A stretch of DNA of 64,000 bases from Streptomyces justiciae (GTDB lineage Bacteria; Actinomycetota; Actinomycetes; Streptomycetales; Streptomycetaceae): assembly GCF_015163075.1 (NCBI RefSeq), contig NZ_JADDXU010000003.1, forward strand, positions 1 through 64,000, in the 5' to 3' direction. The stretch's first letter is position 1. Every line of letters starts with the position of its first letter. The notes beneath the pieces are model-generated. The model had not been told where the DNA came from. It ran no database searches and was given only the letters and a program-made list of their open reading frames with translations. The translations under genes and the position numbers were made by a program. Below, one piece after another: positions 44,750 through 54,563 of the stretch.

Positions 44750-45502
44750 TCAGCCCGCGGCGAGTTGCTGCGGCGGGTTCGCGGGTGGCGGTGGGGTCGG
44801 CTTGCGGCGGGGGAAGACCTCGCCCGGGGTGGGGATGGGGCGGCTCGGCTTCGGGGCGGCAGGGACCGGCCCCGGCTTCTCCGCGGGCTTCTTCGTGGGA
44901 GGCGCGGGCTTCTCCGGCTGCTTGGCGGAGGCTTCGCCCTCACCGAGCACCCCGGCGAACACCTCACCGGACGCCCTCACGGAGGCTCCCGCCGAGTCGG
45001 CCTCGTCGGAGGAGTGGTCGGGCGTGGCCGAGAGGCCCCCTGAGAGGGCCAGGAGGCGGGTGCGGGAGGCCGGGACGGCCGGGGTGGCCCTGCGGGCCTT
45101 ACCGCGGGCCAGACGGGCGCGTACGTCCTGTTCCGCGAGCCTCTGGCAGCGGTCCAGCAGCGCGGCCGCCGTGGGGTTGCCCCGCAGGGCGCGCAGCGCG
45201 GCGAGGTCGTCGGGGTTCGGGCGGTACCCGGCGCCCAGCGCCTCCTCCAGGAGGGTGAGGTAGCCGGCGGCGGTGCCGGGCAGGGCGTCGCGGTACCGGG
45301 CGAGGTCGGCCACCAGGAAGGCACGCAGCCGGGCGCCCTCGCGCATCGCCTCGTCGAGGGAGTCGGCTAGGCGGAGACAGTCCTGGACGTCCTCGGCCGA
45401 GGCGGTTCGGGGGTGAAGGGCGAGGGCGAGAGCGCGGCGGAGCACACGCAGCTCCTCCACGCCGAACGCCATGCCGCCGCGGGATCCGTATGGCGTGGGC
45501 AT
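44750..45502 (-). CDS. Conserved hypothetical protein, helical N-terminus and Pro/Lys-rich tail
   Basis: 250 residues. Residues about 15-130 are Leu/Ala-rich helices (VEELRVLRRALALALHPRT..., [21 protein letters not shown]), and the last 90 are Pro, Lys and Glu rich and probably disordered. No known domain recognised. ATG at 45502 has TATCGT six bases upstream; an inner ATG at 45472 (MAFGVEELR) is an alternative. It is upstream of a strong terminator and stands alone. Confidence 0.78.
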   Translation of the reverse strand: MPTPYGSRGGMAFGVEELRVLRRALALALHPRTASAEDVQDCLRLADSLDEAMREGARLRAFLVADLARYRDALPGTAAGYLTLLEEALGAGYRPNPDDLAALRALRGNPTAAALLDRCQRLAEQDVRARLARGKARRATPAVPASRTRLLALSGGLSATPDHSSDEADSAGASVRASGEVFAGVLGEGEASAKQPEKPAPPTKKPAEKPGPVPAAPKPSRPIPTPGEVFPRRKPTPPPPANPPQQLAAG

Positions 45503-45573
45503 GCGGCGACGATACGCGCTAATCAGACAAATTCGACATAGGGGATGGGCGTGGCGTGCGGGGCCACCCGGTT

Positions 45574-45600
45574 GCGCCGCCCCGCAGCAAGGGGCGGCGC
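45574..45600 (-). terminator. Terminator of the NAD/CoA operon
   Basis: GCGCCGCCCC (45574-45583) pairs perfectly with GGGGCGGCGC (45591-45600), seven-base loop, directly after the coaX stop on the minus strand. Confidence 0.85.
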
Positions 45601-45604
45601 CGCC

Positions 45605-46402
45605 TCACATCCGCGAGACGTTCCGCTCGTACACCAACCGCAGCCCCACCAGCGTCAGCCACGGCTCGTGCTCGTCGATCACCGACGACTCGCCGAGGAC
45701 CATCGGCGCGAGGCCACCGGTGGCGATCACCGTCACGTCGTCCGGGTCCTCCGCCAGCTCCCGGGCCATCCGGTTCACGACCCCGTCGACCTGGCCCGCG
45801 AAGCCGTAGATGATGCCGGACTGCATCGCCTCGACCGTGTTCTTGCCGATCACGCTCCGCGGCCGGGCCACCTCGATCTTCCGCAGCTGCGCGCCCCGGA
45901 CGCCGAGCGCCTCGACGGAGATCTCGATGCCGGGCGCGATGACCCCGCCGACGTACTCCCCGCGCGCGGAGACCGCGTCGAACGTCGTCGCCGTACCGAA
46001 GTCGACGACGATCGCGGGGCCGCCGTAGAGCTCGACCGCGGCGACCGCGTTGATGATGCGGTCCGCGCCGACCTCCTTGGGGTTGTCGGTGAGGATCGGC
46101 ACGCCCGTCTTCACGCCCGGCTCGACCAGGACCGCCGGCACGTCGCCGTAGTACCGCCGCGTGACCTCACGCAGCTCGTGCAGCACCGAGGGGACCGTCG
46201 CGCAGATCGCGATGCCGTCGATGCCGTCGCCCAGCTCGTCGCCCAGCAGCGGGTGCATGCCCATGAGGCCCTGGAGCAGCACCGCCAGTTCGTCGGCCGT
46301 GCGGCGGGCGTCCGTGGAGATGCGCCAGTGCTCGACGATCTCCTCGCCGTCGAACAGGCCGAGGACGGTGTGGGTGTTGCCTACGTCGATCGTGAGGAGC
46401 AT
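45605..46402 (-). CDS. coaX: Type III pantothenate kinase
   Basis: 265 residues; phosphorylates pantothenate, the first step of CoA synthesis. ASKHA phosphate loops DVGNTHTVLGLF at the N-terminus and VDFGTATTFDAV near residue 130, plus GVIAPGIEIS and ADRIINAVAA, typical of CoaX. It is the last gene of a five-gene operon with panC, nadB and nadC, joining pantothenate activation with its synthesis. ATG start is close (5 bases) to the nadC stop. Confidence 0.95.
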   Translation of the reverse strand: MLLTIDVGNTHTVLGLFDGEEIVEHWRISTDARRTADELAVLLQGLMGMHPLLGDELGDGIDGIAICATVPSVLHELREVTRRYYGDVPAVLVEPGVKTGVPILTDNPKEVGADRIINAVAAVELYGGPAIVVDFGTATTFDAVSARGEYVGGVIAPGIEISVEALGVRGAQLRKIEVARPRSVIGKNTVEAMQSGIIYGFAGQVDGVVNRMARELAEDPDDVTVIATGGLAPMVLGESSVIDEHEPWLTLVGLRLVYERNVSRM

Positions 46403-46407
46403 CGCGA

Positions 46408-47385
46408 CTACTCCGCCTCACGCAGGTCGAGACCGATGTCGAGGATCGGCGAGGAGTGGGTGAGGGCTCCTACGGCGAGGTAGTCGACGCCCGTGTCGGC
46501 GTACGCGCGCGCGTTGTCCAGCGTCAGCCGGCCCGAGGCCTCCAGCGCGGCCCGCCCGTGCACGAGCGCCACCGCCTCCTCGCACTCGCCCGGCGTGAAG
46601 TTGTCCAGGAGGATCAGGTCCGCGCCCGCGTCCACGACCTCGCGCAGCTGGTGCAGGGTGTCGACCTCGACCTCGATCGGCACGTCCGGGAAGGCCTCCC
46701 GTACGGCCTTGAAGGCCTGGGCGACGCCGCCGGCGGCGACCACGTGGTTGTCCTTCACCAGGGCCGCGTCGGACAGCGACATGCGGTGGTTCACGCCGCC
46801 GCCGCAGCGCACCGCGAACTTCTCCAGCGAGCGCAGGCCCGGCGTCGTCTTGCGCGTGTCACGCACGCGTGCCTTGGTGCCGTCCAGGACGTCCGCCCAC
46901 GCGCGCGTGGCGGTCGCGATGCCGGACAGCCGGCACAGCAGGTTGAGCGCGCTGCGCTCGGCGGTGAGGAGGTCACGCGTGCGCGTGGTGACCGACAGGA
47001 GCTTCTGCCCGGCCTCCACACGGTCGCCGTCCTCCACGTGCCGCTCGACCTCGAACTCGTCCTCGCAGACCACCGAGACGACCGCCTCGGCGACCCTGAG
47101 GCCGGCCACGACGCCCGCCTCGCGCGCGACGAAGTCGGCGGTGGCGACGGCGTCCTCGGGGATGGTCGCGACGGTCGTCACGTCCACGCCGTGGTCGAGG
47201 TCCTCCTGGATGGCCACGTTGGCGATGTCCTCGACCTCCACGGGGTCGAGCCCGGCGTCGGCCAGGAGCTGGGCGAGCGCGGGGTCGAGCCCGCACTCCA
47301 GGTACTCCTCGCCGCCGTCCGCGCCACAGGCGCAGCCGTCGCCGCAACCGCCGGAGGAGGCGAGAGGAAGTTCGTCGGTGCTCAC
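46408..47385 (-). CDS. nadC: Quinolinate phosphoribosyltransferase
   Basis: 325 residues; converts quinolinate and PRPP to nicotinate mononucleotide in NAD synthesis. Conserved RDTRKTTPGLRSLEKFAV, GGGVNHRMSLSDAALVKDNH and the substrate-site Lys/Arg residues are present. The N-terminus carries an extra Cys/Gly-rich CGDGCACGADGG segment that may bind a metal. GTG at 47385 gives MSTDELP; GTG at 47394 would overlap the nadB stop as GTGA and is a real alternative. Confidence 0.94.
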   Translation of the reverse strand: MSTDELPLASSGGCGDGCACGADGGEEYLECGLDPALAQLLADAGLDPVEVEDIANVAIQEDLDHGVDVTTVATIPEDAVATADFVAREAGVVAGLRVAEAVVSVVCEDEFEVERHVEDGDRVEAGQKLLSVTTRTRDLLTAERSALNLLCRLSGIATATRAWADVLDGTKARVRDTRKTTPGLRSLEKFAVRCGGGVNHRMSLSDAALVKDNHVVAAGGVAQAFKAVREAFPDVPIEVEVDTLHQLREVVDAGADLILLDNFTPGECEEAVALVHGRAALEASGRLTLDNARAYADTGVDYLAVGALTHSSPILDIGLDLREAE

Positions 47386-47390
47386 TGCTG

Positions 47391-49106
47391 TCACTGCTCC
47401 TGAAGGGGCCGGCGGGTCGGGGGGAAGTCTGCGGTATCCGTGGTGTGTACGGCGAGTGTGCGGTCCGGATTCAGCCGTACGACGATGTGGCGGCGCCATG
47501 CCGCGTCGTCGCGGTCGGGCTCGTCCTCGCGCCAGTGGCAGCCGCGCGTCTCCTCGCGCTGCTGGGCGGCGGTGACCAGGACGCGGGCCACGCACAGGAG
47601 GTTGGTGGCCTCCCAGGTGTCGACGCCGGGCTCGGCGGTCTTGCCGTTCTCGTCGAGGGCGTCGCGGGCGTCGGCGTGCAGCCGCTGGAGCTGCTCGGCC
47701 GCCTGCGCCAGGGACTCGGCGGAGCGCAGGACGCCCGCGCCGGCCGACATGATCCGCTGGATCGCGAACCGCGCCTCGGGCGACTGAAGGGGGTGCGCGG
47801 GCTTCTCGGGGTGCTCGACCGGCTCAGGCACGCGCGCGTGGAGGCCGTTCGCGGCGTGCTCCGCCGTGATGTCCGCGACGATGCGTTCGGCGTAGACGAG
47901 GCCCTCCAGGAGGGAGTTCGACGCGAGCCGGTTCGCGCCGTGCACGCCGGTGCAGGCGACCTCGCCGCACGCGTACAGGCCCGGGACGGTCGTACGGCCG
48001 TGGGAGTCGGTGCGCACGCCGCCGGAGGCGTAGTGGGCGGCCGGGGCGATCGGGATGGGCTCGGTGACCGGGTCGATGCCGTGGGCGCGGCAGGCGGCGA
48101 GGATCGTCGGGAAGCGGTGCTCCCACATGTCGGCGCCGAAGTGCCGGGCGTCGAGGTACATGTGCTCGGCGTCCTTCTCCAGCATGCGGCGCAGGATGCC
48201 CTTGGCGACGATGTCGCGGGGTGCGAGCTCGGCCAGTTCGTGCTGGCCGACCATGAAGCGCACGCCGTCGGCGTCGACCAGGTGGGCGCCCTCACCGCGG
48301 ACGGCCTCGGAGACCAGGGGCTGCTGGCCCTCGGCGTCGGGGCCCAGGAAGAGCACGGTCGGGTGGAACTGGACGAACTCCAGGTCGCTGACCTCGGCGC
48401 CCGCGCGGAGTGCGAGGGCCACGCCGTCGCCGGTCGACACGGACGGGTTGGTGGTGGCGGCGAAGACCTGGCCCATGCCGCCGGTCGCGAGGACGACCGC
48501 GGGGGCGTGCACGGCGCCCACGCCGTCGTGCTGGCCCTCGCCCATGACGTGCAGGGAGACACCCGCCGTACGGCCGTCGGCGTCCGTGAGGAGGTCCAGG
48601 ACGAGCGCGTTCTCGATCGTGCGCAGGCCACGCGCGCGTACGGCCTCGACGAGCGCGCGGGAGATCTCCGCGCCGGTCGCGTCGCCGCCCGCGTGGGCGA
48701 TGCGGCGGCGGTGGTGGCCGCCCTCGCGGGTGAGCTCCAGGTCGCCCTCTTCGGACTCGTCGAAGTGGGCGCCGGTCTCGATGAGGCGGCGTACCGCGCC
48801 GGGGCCCTCGGTGACGAGGATGCGGACCGCGTTCTCGTCGCACAGGCCCACGCCGGCGACCAGGGTGTCGTCGAGGTGCTGCTCGGGGGTGTCGCCCTCG
48901 CCGAGAGCCGCGGCGACGCCGCCCTGCGCCCAGCGGGTCGAGCCGTCGTCGAGGCGGGCCTTGGTGACGACGACGGTCCTCAGGCCCGCGGCCTCGCAGC
49001 GCAGGGCCGCGGTCAGGCCGGCGACGCCGGAGCCGACGACGACCACGTCCGCGTCGATGGACCACCCGGGCGCGGGCGCGTGCAGTCGTATGCCTGTGCT
49101 GGTCAC
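47391..49106 (-). CDS. nadB: L-aspartate oxidase
   Basis: 571-residue flavoenzyme oxidising L-aspartate to iminoaspartate, the first step of de novo NAD synthesis. FAD motif [15 protein letters not shown], the FRD/SDH-type capping segment, HPTVLF and the active-site Arg region ([27 protein letters not shown]) are visible. GTG at 49106 overlaps the panC stop by four bases (GTGA), giving translational coupling. No nadA is in the window. Confidence 0.95.
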   Translation of the reverse strand: MTSTGIRLHAPAPGWSIDADVVVVGSGVAGLTAALRCEAAGLRTVVVTKARLDDGSTRWAQGGVAAALGEGDTPEQHLDDTLVAGVGLCDENAVRILVTEGPGAVRRLIETGAHFDESEEGDLELTREGGHHRRRIAHAGGDATGAEISRALVEAVRARGLRTIENALVLDLLTDADGRTAGVSLHVMGEGQHDGVGAVHAPAVVLATGGMGQVFAATTNPSVSTGDGVALALRAGAEVSDLEFVQFHPTVLFLGPDAEGQQPLVSEAVRGEGAHLVDADGVRFMVGQHELAELAPRDIVAKGILRRMLEKDAEHMYLDARHFGADMWEHRFPTILAACRAHGIDPVTEPIPIAPAAHYASGGVRTDSHGRTTVPGLYACGEVACTGVHGANRLASNSLLEGLVYAERIVADITAEHAANGLHARVPEPVEHPEKPAHPLQSPEARFAIQRIMSAGAGVLRSAESLAQAAEQLQRLHADARDALDENGKTAEPGVDTWEATNLLCVARVLVTAAQQREETRGCHWREDEPDRDDAAWRRHIVVRLNPDRTLAVHTTDTADFPPTRRPLQEQ

Positions 49107-50104
49107 GAGGCGGCTCCGAGGTTTCCGAAGGTGAGCGGGAGGTTGTCGATCAGCCGGGTCGTCCCCACCCGGGCGGCGACGGCGAGTACGGCCTCGCCGG
49201 TGAAGTCGTCGTCGACCTCGGTGAAGTCGGAAGGGTCGACCAGGGCCAGGTAGTCGAGCTGGAGCGGCGGCGAGAGGCGCGCGGCGTCGTCGAGGACCAG
49301 GCGGGCGGCGGCGCGTACGGCCGAGGGGGCGCCCGGGATCGCCTTCGCGACGGCGTGCGCGTCGGCGGCCGCGCGGGACTCCCCTATGGCGCTCAGCGCC
49401 TCGGCACGCGCGTGCGTGGCGGGCACCTCGCGCGCGCGGGCCCGCAGCGCCTCCTGGGCGGCGTGCCGGTCGCGGCCCGCGAACAGGGCCTGGGAGAGCG
49501 CGAGGGCGGTGCGGCGCTCCTGGGGCGAGAGGTAGCGGTTGCGGCTGGACAGGGCCAGGCCGTCGTCCTCGCGCACGGTCGGTACGCCGACGATCTCGAC
49601 GCCGAAGTTCAGGTCCCGCACCATGCGCCGGATCAGGGCGAGCTGCTGGGCGTCCTTCTGCCCGTACAGGGCGACGTCGGGACGGGTGAGGTGCAGCAGC
49701 TTGGCGACGACGGTGAGCATGCCGTCGAAGTGGCCGGGGCGTGAGGAGCCCTCCAGGCGCTCGCCCATGGGGCCCGCGCTGATGCGGACCTGGGGCTCGC
49801 CGCCGGGGTAGACCTCGTCGACGGAGGGCGCGAACACGGCGTCCGCGCCCGCCTCCTCGGCGATCTTGATGTCGGCGTCGAGGGTGCGGGGGTAGCGGTC
49901 GAGGTCCTCGCCCTGGCCGAACTGCAGGGGGTTCACGAAGACGGTGACGACGACCTCGCCCTCGGCTCCCGCGATCTCGCGCGCGGTGCGGATCAGGGTG
50001 GCGTGGCCCTCGTGCAGGGCGCCCATGGTCATCACGACGGCGCGGCGGCCTTCGCGGACGCGCGCGTGGAGCTCGTCGGCGGTGCGCAGCAGGGTGGTGG
50101 TCAT
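49103..50104 (-). CDS. panC: Pantothenate synthetase
   Basis: 333 residues; joins pantoate and beta-alanine with ATP. HIGH-type motif [31 protein letters not shown], and the KMSKS-equivalent [14 protein letters not shown] are all present. ATG at 50104 overlaps the stop of the preceding DUF2520 gene (ATGA). The C-terminal third is somewhat longer than in E. coli. Confidence 0.96.
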   Translation of the reverse strand: MTTTLLRTADELHARVREGRRAVVMTMGALHEGHATLIRTAREIAGAEGEVVVTVFVNPLQFGQGEDLDRYPRTLDADIKIAEEAGADAVFAPSVDEVYPGGEPQVRISAGPMGERLEGSSRPGHFDGMLTVVAKLLHLTRPDVALYGQKDAQQLALIRRMVRDLNFGVEIVGVPTVREDDGLALSSRNRYLSPQERRTALALSQALFAGRDRHAAQEALRARAREVPATHARAEALSAIGESRAAADAHAVAKAIPGAPSAVRAAARLVLDDAARLSPPLQLDYLALVDPSDFTEVDDDFTGEAVLAVAARVGTTRLIDNLPLTFGNLGAAS

Positions 50105-51057
50105 CCGGCATCTCCCTCGGTGCCGTCGGTGCCGGGGGTCCCGTCGGGTCCGTGGGTCCCGTTGGCGAGTACCCCGAGGAGGTCCTCGGCGAGCTCGGGC
50201 TTGAGCAGCCCGTGGGCGAGCGCCCGGTCGGCGGTCGCGCGGGCCATCGCCAGATAGCCGGCGACGGTCTGCGGGGAGTACTTGCGCAGCTCGGAGACGT
50301 GCGCGGCGACGGTGCCGGCGTCCCCGCGCGCGACGGGGCCGGTCAGGGCCGCGTCACCGGAGCGCAGGGCGTTGTCGAGGGCGGCGCCGAGGAGCGGGCC
50401 GAGCATCCGGTCGGGGGCCGTGACACCGGCCTCCCGCAGCAGCTCCATGGACTGGGCGACCAGCGTGACGAGGTGGTTGGCGCCCAGCGCGAGTGCCGCG
50501 TGGTAGAGCGGCCGGCGCTCCTCGGCGATCCACTCGGGCTCGCCGCCCATCTCGATGACGAGGGCCTCGGCGGCCATCCGCAGCTCCTCGGGCGCGGTGA
50601 CCCCGAAGGAGCAGCCGGCGAGCCGCTGGACGTCCACGGGCGTGCCGGTGAAGGTCATCGCCGGGTGCAGGGCCAACGGCAGCGCGCCCGCGCGCAGGGC
50701 GGGGTCGAGGACCTTCGCGCCGTACCGCCCGGAGGTGTGCACCAGGAGCTGTCCCGGCCGTACGGCGCCGGTCTCGGCGAGACCCTCCACGAGGCCGGGC
50801 AGGGTGTCGTCCGGGACGGTCAGGAGCACCAGGTCGGCACGCTGGAGGACCTCGGCGGGCGGCACGAGCGGTACGTCCGGGAGCATCTCGGCGGCCCGCC
50901 TGCGGGAGGCGTCGGACACCCCGGAGACGGCCACCGGGCGGTGCCCGGCGAGCTGGAGGGACGCGGCCAGCGCGGGCCCCACGCGTCCGGCGCCGACGAC
51001 GCCGACGGTGAGGCGCGCGGGGCGGTCCCTCGGGTCTGGCTGTTGGCTTGTACTCAC
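50101..51057 (-). CDS. Rossmann-fold DUF2520 protein
   Basis: 318 residues: an N-terminal NAD(P)-binding fold ([21 protein letters not shown]) and a C-terminal helical DUF2520 domain ([27 protein letters not shown]). It looks like the 6-phosphogluconate dehydrogenase/ketopantoate reductase superfamily, and its fixed place before panC suggests a role in pantoate supply; that is inference. The tail is a Gly/Thr/Asp-rich run ([16 protein letters not shown]). GTG at 51057; ribosome site weak. First gene of the operon. Confidence 0.88.
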   Translation of the reverse strand: MSTSQQPDPRDRPARLTVGVVGAGRVGPALAASLQLAGHRPVAVSGVSDASRRRAAEMLPDVPLVPPAEVLQRADLVLLTVPDDTLPGLVEGLAETGAVRPGQLLVHTSGRYGAKVLDPALRAGALPLALHPAMTFTGTPVDVQRLAGCSFGVTAPEELRMAAEALVIEMGGEPEWIAEERRPLYHAALALGANHLVTLVAQSMELLREAGVTAPDRMLGPLLGAALDNALRSGDAALTGPVARGDAGTVAAHVSELRKYSPQTVAGYLAMARATADRALAHGLLKPELAEDLLGVLANGTHGPDGTPGTDGTEGDAG

Positions 51058-51231
51058 GCGACGGAGGCCTTCCCGTTCCAGTCCGCATCTGGGTACCGGA
51101 CGATTTCTCGTCATGTTAACGCGATTGGTTCCAGGGTCGTCCGGTTGTCCACAGGCTGTGGGTTTCCCCACGTCGCGCGGGAACGGAAATGCGGGTGCCC
51201 GCGGGACGGACCGCGAGGCATGATCCCGGGC

Positions 51232-52395
51232 ATGAGCGATGCTGCGGAGCAGGTGGACGAGAAGTCGGCGGAGGAGCGGTTGCGGGAGCGCCGCCGGAAC
51301 GCCGCGCGGGCGGCACGACGGCTTCTGTGGCGCGGCGGGCTCAGCGGCACGATCCGGGAGCGGCTCACGTCACTGGCGGAGGCCGCACCCGAGGTCTACG
51401 ACCTGGAGGAGCCCGCGGACATCTACGGCAACGGCGTCGTGACGGCCCTGGAGGAGCGGGTCGCGTCCCTGCTGGGCAAGGAGGCCGCCGCGTTCTTCCC
51501 CACGGGCACGATGGCCCAGCAGATCGCCCTGCGCTGCTGGGCGGCCCGTACCGGGAACCCCACGGTCGCCCTGCATCCGCTGGCCCACCCCGAGGTCCAC
51601 GAGCGCCATGCCTTCACCCAGGTCAGCGGCCTGCGCCCGGTGCGCCTGACCAGCGAGCCGCGGCTGCCCACCGCCGACGAGGTGCGCGACTTCGACGAGC
51701 CCTACGGCGCGCTGATGCTGGAACTGCCCCTGAGGGACGCCGGATTCGTCCTGCCGACCTGGGAGGAGCTCACCGAGGTCGTGGACGCGGCGCGGGAGCG
51801 CGACGCGGTGGTGCACTTCGACGGCGCGCGCCTGTGGGAGACCACCGTCCACTTCGGCCGCCCCCTGGACGAGATCGCGGGCCTGGCGGACAGCGTCTAC
51901 GTGTCGTTCTACAAGTCCCTCGAAGGCCTCGCCGGAGCCGCGCTCGCCGGCCCGAAGACGCTGGTGGACGAGGCGAAGACCTGGCGGCACCGGTACGGCG
52001 GGATGGCCTTCCAGCAGTTCCCCACCGCGCTGTCCGCACTCGTCGGCCTGGAGCGGGAACAGCCCAGACTGCCCGAGTACGTCCGCCACGCGCGCGTGGT
52101 GGCCGCCGCGCTGCGGGAGGGGTTCGCCCAGGCGGGCGTGCCCTGGGCGCGCGTGCACCCCGAGGAGCCGCACACCCACCAGTTCCAGGTCTGGCTGCCG
52201 TACGACCCCGAGGTCCTGGTCGAGGCGGCGGTGCAGCAGGCGGAGGAGACGGGGACGTATCTGTTCACCGGCTACTGGGACCGCGGCGGGCCCGGCCTCG
52301 CCCTCACCGAGGTCACCGTCGGCGCCGCCGGCCTGGAGTGGACGGCCGACGACGTGAAGACGGCGGTCGCGGACTTCGTGGCACGGCTGCCGTAG
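51232..52395 (+). CDS. Threonine aldolase-family PLP enzyme
   Basis: 387 residues of the beta-eliminating lyase/low-specificity threonine aldolase family (aspartate aminotransferase fold type I). The PLP lysine is in VSFYKSLEGLAG, the PLP-holding Asp in VHFDGARLWE, and YGNGVVTALEERVA marks the N-terminal loop. The N-terminal 35 residues are Arg/Ala-rich and probably disordered. The exact amino-acid substrate is not evident. ATG at 51232, or ATG at 51220 in the same frame. Confidence 0.87.
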   Translation: MSDAAEQVDEKSAEERLRERRRNAARAARRLLWRGGLSGTIRERLTSLAEAAPEVYDLEEPADIYGNGVVTALEERVASLLGKEAAAFFPTGTMAQQIALRCWAARTGNPTVALHPLAHPEVHERHAFTQVSGLRPVRLTSEPRLPTADEVRDFDEPYGALMLELPLRDAGFVLPTWEELTEVVDAARERDAVVHFDGARLWETTVHFGRPLDEIAGLADSVYVSFYKSLEGLAGAALAGPKTLVDEAKTWRHRYGGMAFQQFPTALSALVGLEREQPRLPEYVRHARVVAAALREGFAQAGVPWARVHPEEPHTHQFQVWLPYDPEVLVEAAVQQAEETGTYLFTGYWDRGGPGLALTEVTVGAAGLEWTADDVKTAVADFVARLP

Positions 52396-52398
52396 GGA

Positions 52399-52602
52399 TC
52401 AGCGGGTGAGGTGCAACCGGCGGCCCAAGGCCTGCCGTATCCGCCCCCGGGCCGGCCGTTCGGCGAGCACCGCGCGGAAGAGGCGGTGGTCCCGCCACTC
52501 GCGCACGACCTGCCAGTCGTGGGCGCCGGGCGCGGGCGGGGCGGGCTCGCCGTGCTGCTGGGCGCGGTAGGTGTCGAGGAGGTACTGCTGCGTGATGCTC
52601 AT
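52399..52602 (-). CDS. Small conserved hypothetical protein
   Basis: 67 residues, MSITQQYLLDTYRAQQHGE to RRLHLTR; basic, with WQVVREWRDHRLFRAVL. It starts at ATG 52602, convergent with the aldolase gene (three bases apart) and divergent from the DUF5937 regulator. AAGGCGATC is the only possible ribosome site. Function unknown; it may be controlled by the divergent regulator through the palindrome at 52696. Confidence 0.72.
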   Translation of the reverse strand: MSITQQYLLDTYRAQQHGEPAPPAPGAHDWQVVREWRDHRLFRAVLAERPARGRIRQALGRRLHLTR

Positions 52603-52695
52603 GACTGATCGCCTTCTCGGGACGTGCTCCGACAGGGCGGGGGCCGCGGCTGCCCCGTGCTCCCAGGCTGCGCCGGTACGGCGGCGAAGTCGCGC

Positions 52696-52718
52696 CGATT
52701 GACGGCCGCCGTCAATCG
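52696..52718. promoter_or_regulatory. Operator-like palindrome before the DUF5937 regulator
   Basis: CGATTGACGG-CCG-CCGTCAATCG is a perfect 10-bp inverted repeat with a three-base centre. It contains TTGACG in both orientations, so it may overlap -35 elements of both divergent genes. Likely bound by the ArsR-type regulator next to it. Confidence 0.6.
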
Positions 52719-52756
52719 GGGGCGGCGTTGTCAGTGGCGGGGTGCACCATGAGGGC

Positions 52757-53863
52757 ATGAGCGTGCGCATCGACATCGCGGGGCTGCGGCCGGAGAGGGT
52801 CGCCTTCGTGCCCTCACCGCTGGCCGAGCTCGCCATGGCGCTGCACGCGCTGGCCGAGCCGGGGCATCATCCGGGACAGCAGGGCTGGGTGACCGGCGTG
52901 ACCGCGCGGCTCGACTCGCACCTCGCCGACCGGATGTGCGAGGCGGACTTCCTGTGGCGGACGACGTTCTCCGACCTGTTCATGCCCTTCGCCGGCATTC
53001 CGGGCCGGAGCACGCTTCCTGGGGCGACGATCGCCCAGGAGCTGGACCAGCTCGACAAGCTGACGGACGAACAGTTCGTGGACGCGGCCCTGGAGTTCAC
53101 CTGCGCGGTGCCCTACTCGTCGTACGGCCCATCCGTGCTCTCCGACCCCGAGCTGCACCGGCGCGCCCTGGAGCTGGCCGCGTCGCGCGGGCCCCAGCAG
53201 GTGCGGTTCACCGAGCGGCTGCTGGCCGACCCGGTGCGGATCCGGACCTGGTTCCGCGAGTTCGTCGAGGACTGCGACGCGGCGTTCTTCGCCGACACCT
53301 GGTCCCGGCTGCGCCACCAGCTCGCGGCCGACGCCCGCCACAAGACCGACCTGCTGCGCCACAAGGGCCTCGCCGAGGCGCTGACCGCGGTCTCCCCGGC
53401 GGTGACCCTCGACGAGGCCTCCGCGCGGATCACCGTCGACAAGCTGGGCGAGGGCCGGACCGCCACGGAGGACGGCGGCCTGCTGCTCGTCCCGACGAGC
53501 CTGGGCTGGCCGCATCTGAGCGTCCTGCACCGCCACGGCTGGCAGCCGACCCTGCACTACCCGGTCGGCACCCCCGAGCTGGCGTCACCGTCCTCGGTGG
53601 AACAGCTGGCCCTGCGGATGACCGCGCTCTCCCACCCCGTCCGGATGCGCCTGTGCCGCCATCTGGCCCGCAGCGCGTACACCACGAGCGAGCTGGCCCA
53701 GGCGCACGGCATGACCGCTCCCGAGATATCCCGCCACCTGAGCGTCCTGAAGAAGGCGGGCCTGATCACCACCCGCCGCCGCGGACGGTACGTCCTGCAC
53801 CAGCTGGACGTGACCATGGTGGCGCGGCTGGGCAGCGACTTCCTGGAGGGCATCCTGCGCTGA
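52757..53863 (+). CDS. DUF5937/ArsR-type winged-helix regulator
   Basis: 368 residues. About 270 N-terminal residues form a domain of unknown function (DUF5937-like), followed by an ArsR winged helix (LALRMTALSHPVRMRLCRHLARSAYTTSELAQAHGMTAPEISRHLSVLKKAGLI...GRYVLHQLD). No metal-binding cysteine motif of classic ArsR proteins is present. ATG at 52757 (MSVRIDIAGL) is preferred to the ATG at 52742. The palindrome upstream fits a dimeric regulator. Confidence 0.85.
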   Translation: MSVRIDIAGLRPERVAFVPSPLAELAMALHALAEPGHHPGQQGWVTGVTARLDSHLADRMCEADFLWRTTFSDLFMPFAGIPGRSTLPGATIAQELDQLDKLTDEQFVDAALEFTCAVPYSSYGPSVLSDPELHRRALELAASRGPQQVRFTERLLADPVRIRTWFREFVEDCDAAFFADTWSRLRHQLAADARHKTDLLRHKGLAEALTAVSPAVTLDEASARITVDKLGEGRTATEDGGLLLVPTSLGWPHLSVLHRHGWQPTLHYPVGTPELASPSSVEQLALRMTALSHPVRMRLCRHLARSAYTTSELAQAHGMTAPEISRHLSVLKKAGLITTRRRGRYVLHQLDVTMVARLGSDFLEGILR

Positions 53864-53880
53864 GCGCGCGGGAGTCCGGC

Positions 53881-54513
53881 TCAGTCGAACCGGATGTGCT
53901 TCACCCCGATCCGCACCTGCCGGAGCCGCGTCCGCAGCGCGCCCTCGTTGTTCGGCCGCAGCCGCAGCCCGGCGAGGACGGCGATCCGGTCCGCCGTCTT
54001 CGGCACGGTCGAGTCGTCGGTCCACAGATGCTCGGCGAACTCCGGCTCGCGCAGCCGCTCCAGACAGTGGTCGAGCTGCTGCACGGCCCAGGTCTCGCGC
54101 CCCAGACCGGCGTTCTTCCCGCCCACGAACTGAAGAAGGTGCCCGAAGCCGCGTTCCCGGAGCCGCTTGACGACCGTCTCGCGCCGCGCGAGGAGCGTGA
54201 AGTGGCGTACGTCATGGCCGAGTTCGCCCAGGCGGCCCACGGTCTCGGCGAAGTAGCCGGAGTCCGTCACCGTCATCGGAGCGATGACCACACCGTCGTG
54301 CTTGGTGAGAGCGACGTCGAGGACCTCGACGACGCCCTGCCGCCAGGACGTCAGATCCTGGAAGTCGCCGCGCAGTTCGGGCGGCAGCATGCGGCGCAGC
54401 CCGAAGCCGGCGTGCTCGGGGTCGCAGACGACGCTGCCGGGCAGCCGGCGCTGGATCTCGTACGCCGTCTGCGTCTTCCCGCCGCCGAAGGGGCCGTTGA
54501 TCCACAGGAGCAT
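53881..54513 (-). CDS. TmrB-like AAA NTP-binding protein
   Basis: 210 residues with a P-loop at the very N-terminus (WINGPFGGGKTQTA). Along its length it resembles B. subtilis TmrB, the ATP-binding tunicamycin-resistance protein: DPEHAGFGLRRMLPPEL, APMTVTDSGYF, HFTLLARRETVVKRLR and the C-terminal VKHIRFD. A role in resistance to tunicamycin-type nucleosides is inferred from that likeness only. TAGGGT six bases before the ATG suggests leaderless expression. Gene stands alone between convergent and codirectional neighbours. Confidence 0.82.
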   Translation of the reverse strand: MLLWINGPFGGGKTQTAYEIQRRLPGSVVCDPEHAGFGLRRMLPPELRGDFQDLTSWRQGVVEVLDVALTKHDGVVIAPMTVTDSGYFAETVGRLGELGHDVRHFTLLARRETVVKRLRERGFGHLLQFVGGKNAGLGRETWAVQQLDHCLERLREPEFAEHLWTDDSTVPKTADRIAVLAGLRLRPNNEGALRTRLRQVRIGVKHIRFD

Positions 54514-54563
54514 GCGCAGACCCTAGTGGGCGGCGGTCACGCGCGGGGCGCGCTCACCGGATG

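Noticed and set aside
50152..51231. N-terminal extension of the threonine-aldolase-like protein by 360 residues
   Set aside because: That stretch is antisense to the DUF2520 gene and unlike any aldolase N-terminus; the family domain begins soon after ATG 51232.
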